From Pseudomonadota bacterium (GTDB lineage: Bacteria; Bdellovibrionota; UBA1018; CAIMNF01): a DNA stretch of 6,365 bases. Shown here in pieces: positions 4,520-6,365 of this stretch. The translations under genes and the position numbers were made by a program. Numbering within the stretch: the stretch's first letter is position 1; the number at the start of each line of letters is the position of its first letter. The notes under the pieces are model-generated. The model had not been told where the DNA came from. It searched no databases and worked only from the letters and a program-made list of their open reading frames with translations. Location: assembly GCA_027482725.1 (NCBI GenBank), contig JAIXVT010000080.1, positions 1 to 6,365 on the forward strand. The letters run 5' to 3'.

Positions 4520-6365
4520 ATGTTCGCCCTACAATCATTATCATTGTGTTGGCCCTTATTACGCCCCTATCGGAGTTGGTTGTTTTTTTCCCTCGTCATG
4601 GCCATACCGTTAGCGGCATTGCGCGCGGGCCCCGTACCGCTGATCAAATATTTGGTTGATGATCTGCTGGTTAAAAAAGATGCGAACTCTCTTTGGATTT
4701 TACCCGCTGCTGTGATCGGGTTATACGCGCTGAACTTGGTGATCCGTTTTGCGCATTACTACGCCATCCGGATTGTTGTCGTGGGAATTGGCCAGTCTTT
4801 GCGCGAACGGGTGTATGGACACTTAACCCGGTTATCTGTGGATTATTTCTCCGAACAAAAAACGGGCGTCCTCATGTCGCGAGTGATTCAAGATCCCGCT
4901 ACTGTGGAAAATGGAATTTCTGCGTTTAACGTCGTCGTTCGCGAGCCGATTACATTTGTCGCCCTACTGGGTTACGCACTTTATACCAATTGGCATCTGA
5001 CCGTTTTGACATTTGTCATTGCTCCAATGTTGGCGTGGGTGTTTTCGTGGGCCGGAAAACTCATCAAATCGCGCATTCATCAAGTCCAAGAAAAAAATGG
5101 CGAAGCAATGGCGACATTACAGGAAACCATTGCGGGTGCGCGCGTGGTGCATTTGTTTAATCTACACCGCTGGATGGGGGAAAGATTTTCCAAGGACTTG
5201 ACCGAAGTTTCACGACTTCTGCTCAAGATTTCCAAGGTTGAAGAGTTGTCTCACCCCTTGGTGGAATTGATCACATCATTTGCAATCGCAATCATTTTGT
5301 ATTTTGGCGGATCATTGGTGTTATCAGGGGAAATGACCTCGGGCGATTTGGTGGCTTTCTTTGCCGCGTTCGGGATGATGATCAACCCGATACGGATGTT
5401 GACGGATATCAATAACAAACTCCATTCGTCGGCAGCAGCGTTGGACCGGATCAACGAATTTTTATCGTGGAAACCCCGAGTAACGACGCGGGCATCTTGC
5501 GCAGGGTTTGATGGCACGTTTTCCGAAGTGCGATTTGAGTCAGTAGGATTTGCGTATCCGGATCAGCCCGATCGACCTGTGCTTCAGAACGTTTCGTTTG
5601 TATTGCCCAAAGGAAAATGTGTGGCGTTGGTTGGAGCCAGCGGCTCAGGGAAAAGTTCCATTGCCCAGTTGGTTGCGCGATTGTATGACGTGACTTCGGG
5701 GCGCATTTTGGTAGATGGCATTGACCTGCGAGACATTGATGTAGATTCTTGGCGGAACTCCATGGCGTTTGTGAGCCAAGATGTTTTTTTGTTTCATGAT
5801 ACGATCCATGCAAACATTGCGCTCGGAGCGATTGGTTTGGAGACCGGAGACGTTGGCGCGCGCGATAGTTTTAGCGGATGGGGTACTCACCACGCGGGGA
5901 TAAACGCGGGTCCTGCGTCGGAATCAGAGCACGGTGGCGAATTCGGAGGCCATATTCCCCCGTTGATGAATGGAATCGGAACTGAAGCGTCGGGCACGGC
6001 AGAATATGTTCATCGAAAAAACGGGATCGGATTATCGGATACGGACCGGTCCGGCGGAAACTTGATTACGCGAATTCGTGAAGCTTCACGGCGAGCAAAT
6101 GCTTTGGACTACATCGAGCGATTACCGAATGGGTTTAATACCGAGATCGGTGATCGTGGAGTGAAACTGTCCGGCGGCGAACGACAACGTTTATCCATCG
6201 CACGAGCATTTTTACGAGATGCACCGTTATTGGTTTTGGATGAGGCGACTTCGAACTTAGATAATGAATCCGAACGGAAAGTCCAAGCCTCGTTGGACGA
6301 ATTGATGAAGAACCGCACCACACTGGTGATCGCACATCGCCTGAGCACCATCCGCAACGCCGACC
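4520..6365 (+). CDS. msbA: MsbA-type lipid A/LPS-exporting ABC transporter with an expanded ATPase loop (3' partial)
   Basis: An inner-membrane half-transporter (membrane and ATPase domains fused, working as a dimer). MsbA flips lipid A-core across the membrane; related exporters carry other lipids or drugs. There are 615 codons open to the window edge with no stop. Membrane segments lie near residues 20-45, 60-85, 140-180 (two), 250-275 and 285-305. The ATPase domain has an A-loop Tyr346 (FAYP), Walker A GASGSGKS 372-379, Q-loop Gln420 (SQD), signature LSGGE 550-554, Walker B LLVLDE ending Asp574-Glu575, and H-loop His606 (IAHRLS). About 50 residues should follow. The start ATG at 4520 is the first after an in-frame TAG at 4502-4504, and its ribosome site is weak. 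Residues 437-518 form a Gly-rich stretch where MsbA proteins usually have about 10 residues. Divergent gmhB supports an LPS role, but the exact substrate is inferred. Confidence 0.9.
   Translation, partial: MFALQSLSLCWPLLRPYRSWLFFSLVMAIPLAALRAGPVPLIKYLVDDLLVKKDANSLWILPAAVIGLYALNLVIRFAHYYAIRIVVVGIGQSLRERVYGHLTRLSVDYFSEQKTGVLMSRVIQDPATVENGISAFNVVVREPITFVALLGYALYTNWHLTVLTFVIAPMLAWVFSWAGKLIKSRIHQVQEKNGEAMATLQETIAGARVVHLFNLHRWMGERFSKDLTEVSRLLLKISKVEELSHPLVELITSFAIAIILYFGGSLVLSGEMTSGDLVAFFAAFGMMINPIRMLTDINNKLHSSAAALDRINEFLSWKPRVTTRASCAGFDGTFSEVRFESVGFAYPDQPDRPVLQNVSFVLPKGKCVALVGASGSGKSSIAQLVARLYDVTSGRILVDGIDLRDIDVDSWRNSMAFVSQDVFLFHDTIHANIALGAIGLETGDVGARDSFSGWGTHHAGINAGPASESEHGGEFGGHIPPLMNGIGTEASGTAEYVHRKNGIGLSDTDRSGGNLITRIREASRRANALDYIERLPNGFNTEIGDRGVKLSGGERQRLSIARAFLRDAPLLVLDEATSNLDNESERKVQASLDELMKNRTTLVIAHRLSTIRNAD
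5828..6073 (+). other. Gly-rich in-frame insertion in the MsbA-type ATPase domain
   Basis: Codons 437-518 of the transporter lie between NIALG (432-436, just after the Q-loop) and IREASRRANALDYIE (519-533), where the alpha-helical subdomain normally resumes. I recall about 8-12 residues here in MsbA, so roughly 70 are extra. The segment has 18 glycines in 82 residues (22%), 5 histidines, no cysteine, and no hydrophobic run long enough for a membrane helix. Examples are GDVGARDSFSGWGTHH and HGGEFGGHIPPLMNGIG. There is no stop codon, and the frame from Walker A to the signature is the same, so this is not a frameshift artefact. GC is about 57% by hand count. It resembles no domain I know. Confidence 0.8.
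6042..6053. repeat. 12-bp perfect palindrome within the insertion
   Basis: CGGACCGGTCCG reads the same on both strands. It lies within codons 508-512 of the transporter, near the 3' end of the inserted segment. It is too short to be called an operator or a mobile-element end, and it may be chance in a GC-rich stretch. Confidence 0.4.

Noticed and set aside
5251..5893. Several minus-strand open frames (80-120 codons) across the transporter ATPase region
   Set aside because: They are shadows of the plus-strand frame that encodes Walker A and the Q-loop in order.
5828..6073. The Gly-rich segment as an intein or frameshift artefact
   Set aside because: It is far too short and lacks the intein splice residues and motifs, and the frame is identical on both sides without any stop codon.
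5937..6078. GCGAATTCG repeated at 5937-5945 and 6070-6078, possibly the ends of an inserted element
   Set aside because: The copies are 133 bp apart, not a multiple of three, one copy is in the middle of the insert, and there are no inverted ends or transposase.

Overview
The window looks like chromosomal DNA of a Gram-negative bacterium. It carries an MsbA-type lipid A/LPS flippase and, divergent from it, a heptose-bisphosphate phosphatase of LPS inner-core synthesis. It also encodes two proteins with export signals, one a lytic transglycosylase. GTG/TTG starts, compact packing, a RecO with a CxxC...CxxC pair and a Cys-rich exported protein would fit a Bdellovibrionota-like or other deep proteobacterial lineage. 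That placement is a weak guess from general resemblance; nothing in the window proves it. There is no rRNA, tRNA, CRISPR, insertion sequence or phage gene.

Layout: (1) 1-85, minus: the first 28 residues of a Rossmann-fold oxidoreductase, head to head with (2) 64-1083, plus: a DusC-like tRNA-dihydrouridine synthase. (3) 995-1759, minus: an exported SLT-type lytic transglycosylase whose 3' end overlaps dusC by 89 bp. (4) 1760-1926: an AT-rich divergent promoter region. (5) 1927-3093, plus: an exported protein with 14 cysteines, mostly eight residues apart, closed by an intrinsic terminator at 3138-3169. (6) 3200-4000, plus: recO. (7) 3960-4475, minus: gmhB, overlapping recO tail to tail by 41 bp. 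(8) 4520 to the window end, plus: an MsbA-type ABC exporter, cut by the window edge.

Strand order is - + - + + - +, so most neighbours are convergent (with overlapping 3' ends) or divergent (with very short or no spacers). Shared operons are therefore unlikely. The functional themes are tRNA modification and recombination (dusC, recO) and cell-envelope construction (transglycosylase, Cys-rich exported protein, gmhB, msbA).

The most unusual feature is in the MsbA-type gene. It has an in-frame, stop-free, glycine-rich expansion of about 70 residues in its ATPase domain, between the Q-loop and the LSGGE signature, with all core ATPase motifs seen intact on both sides. The second is the tandem C-x7-C array of the exported protein. 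I found no multi-gene novel system.
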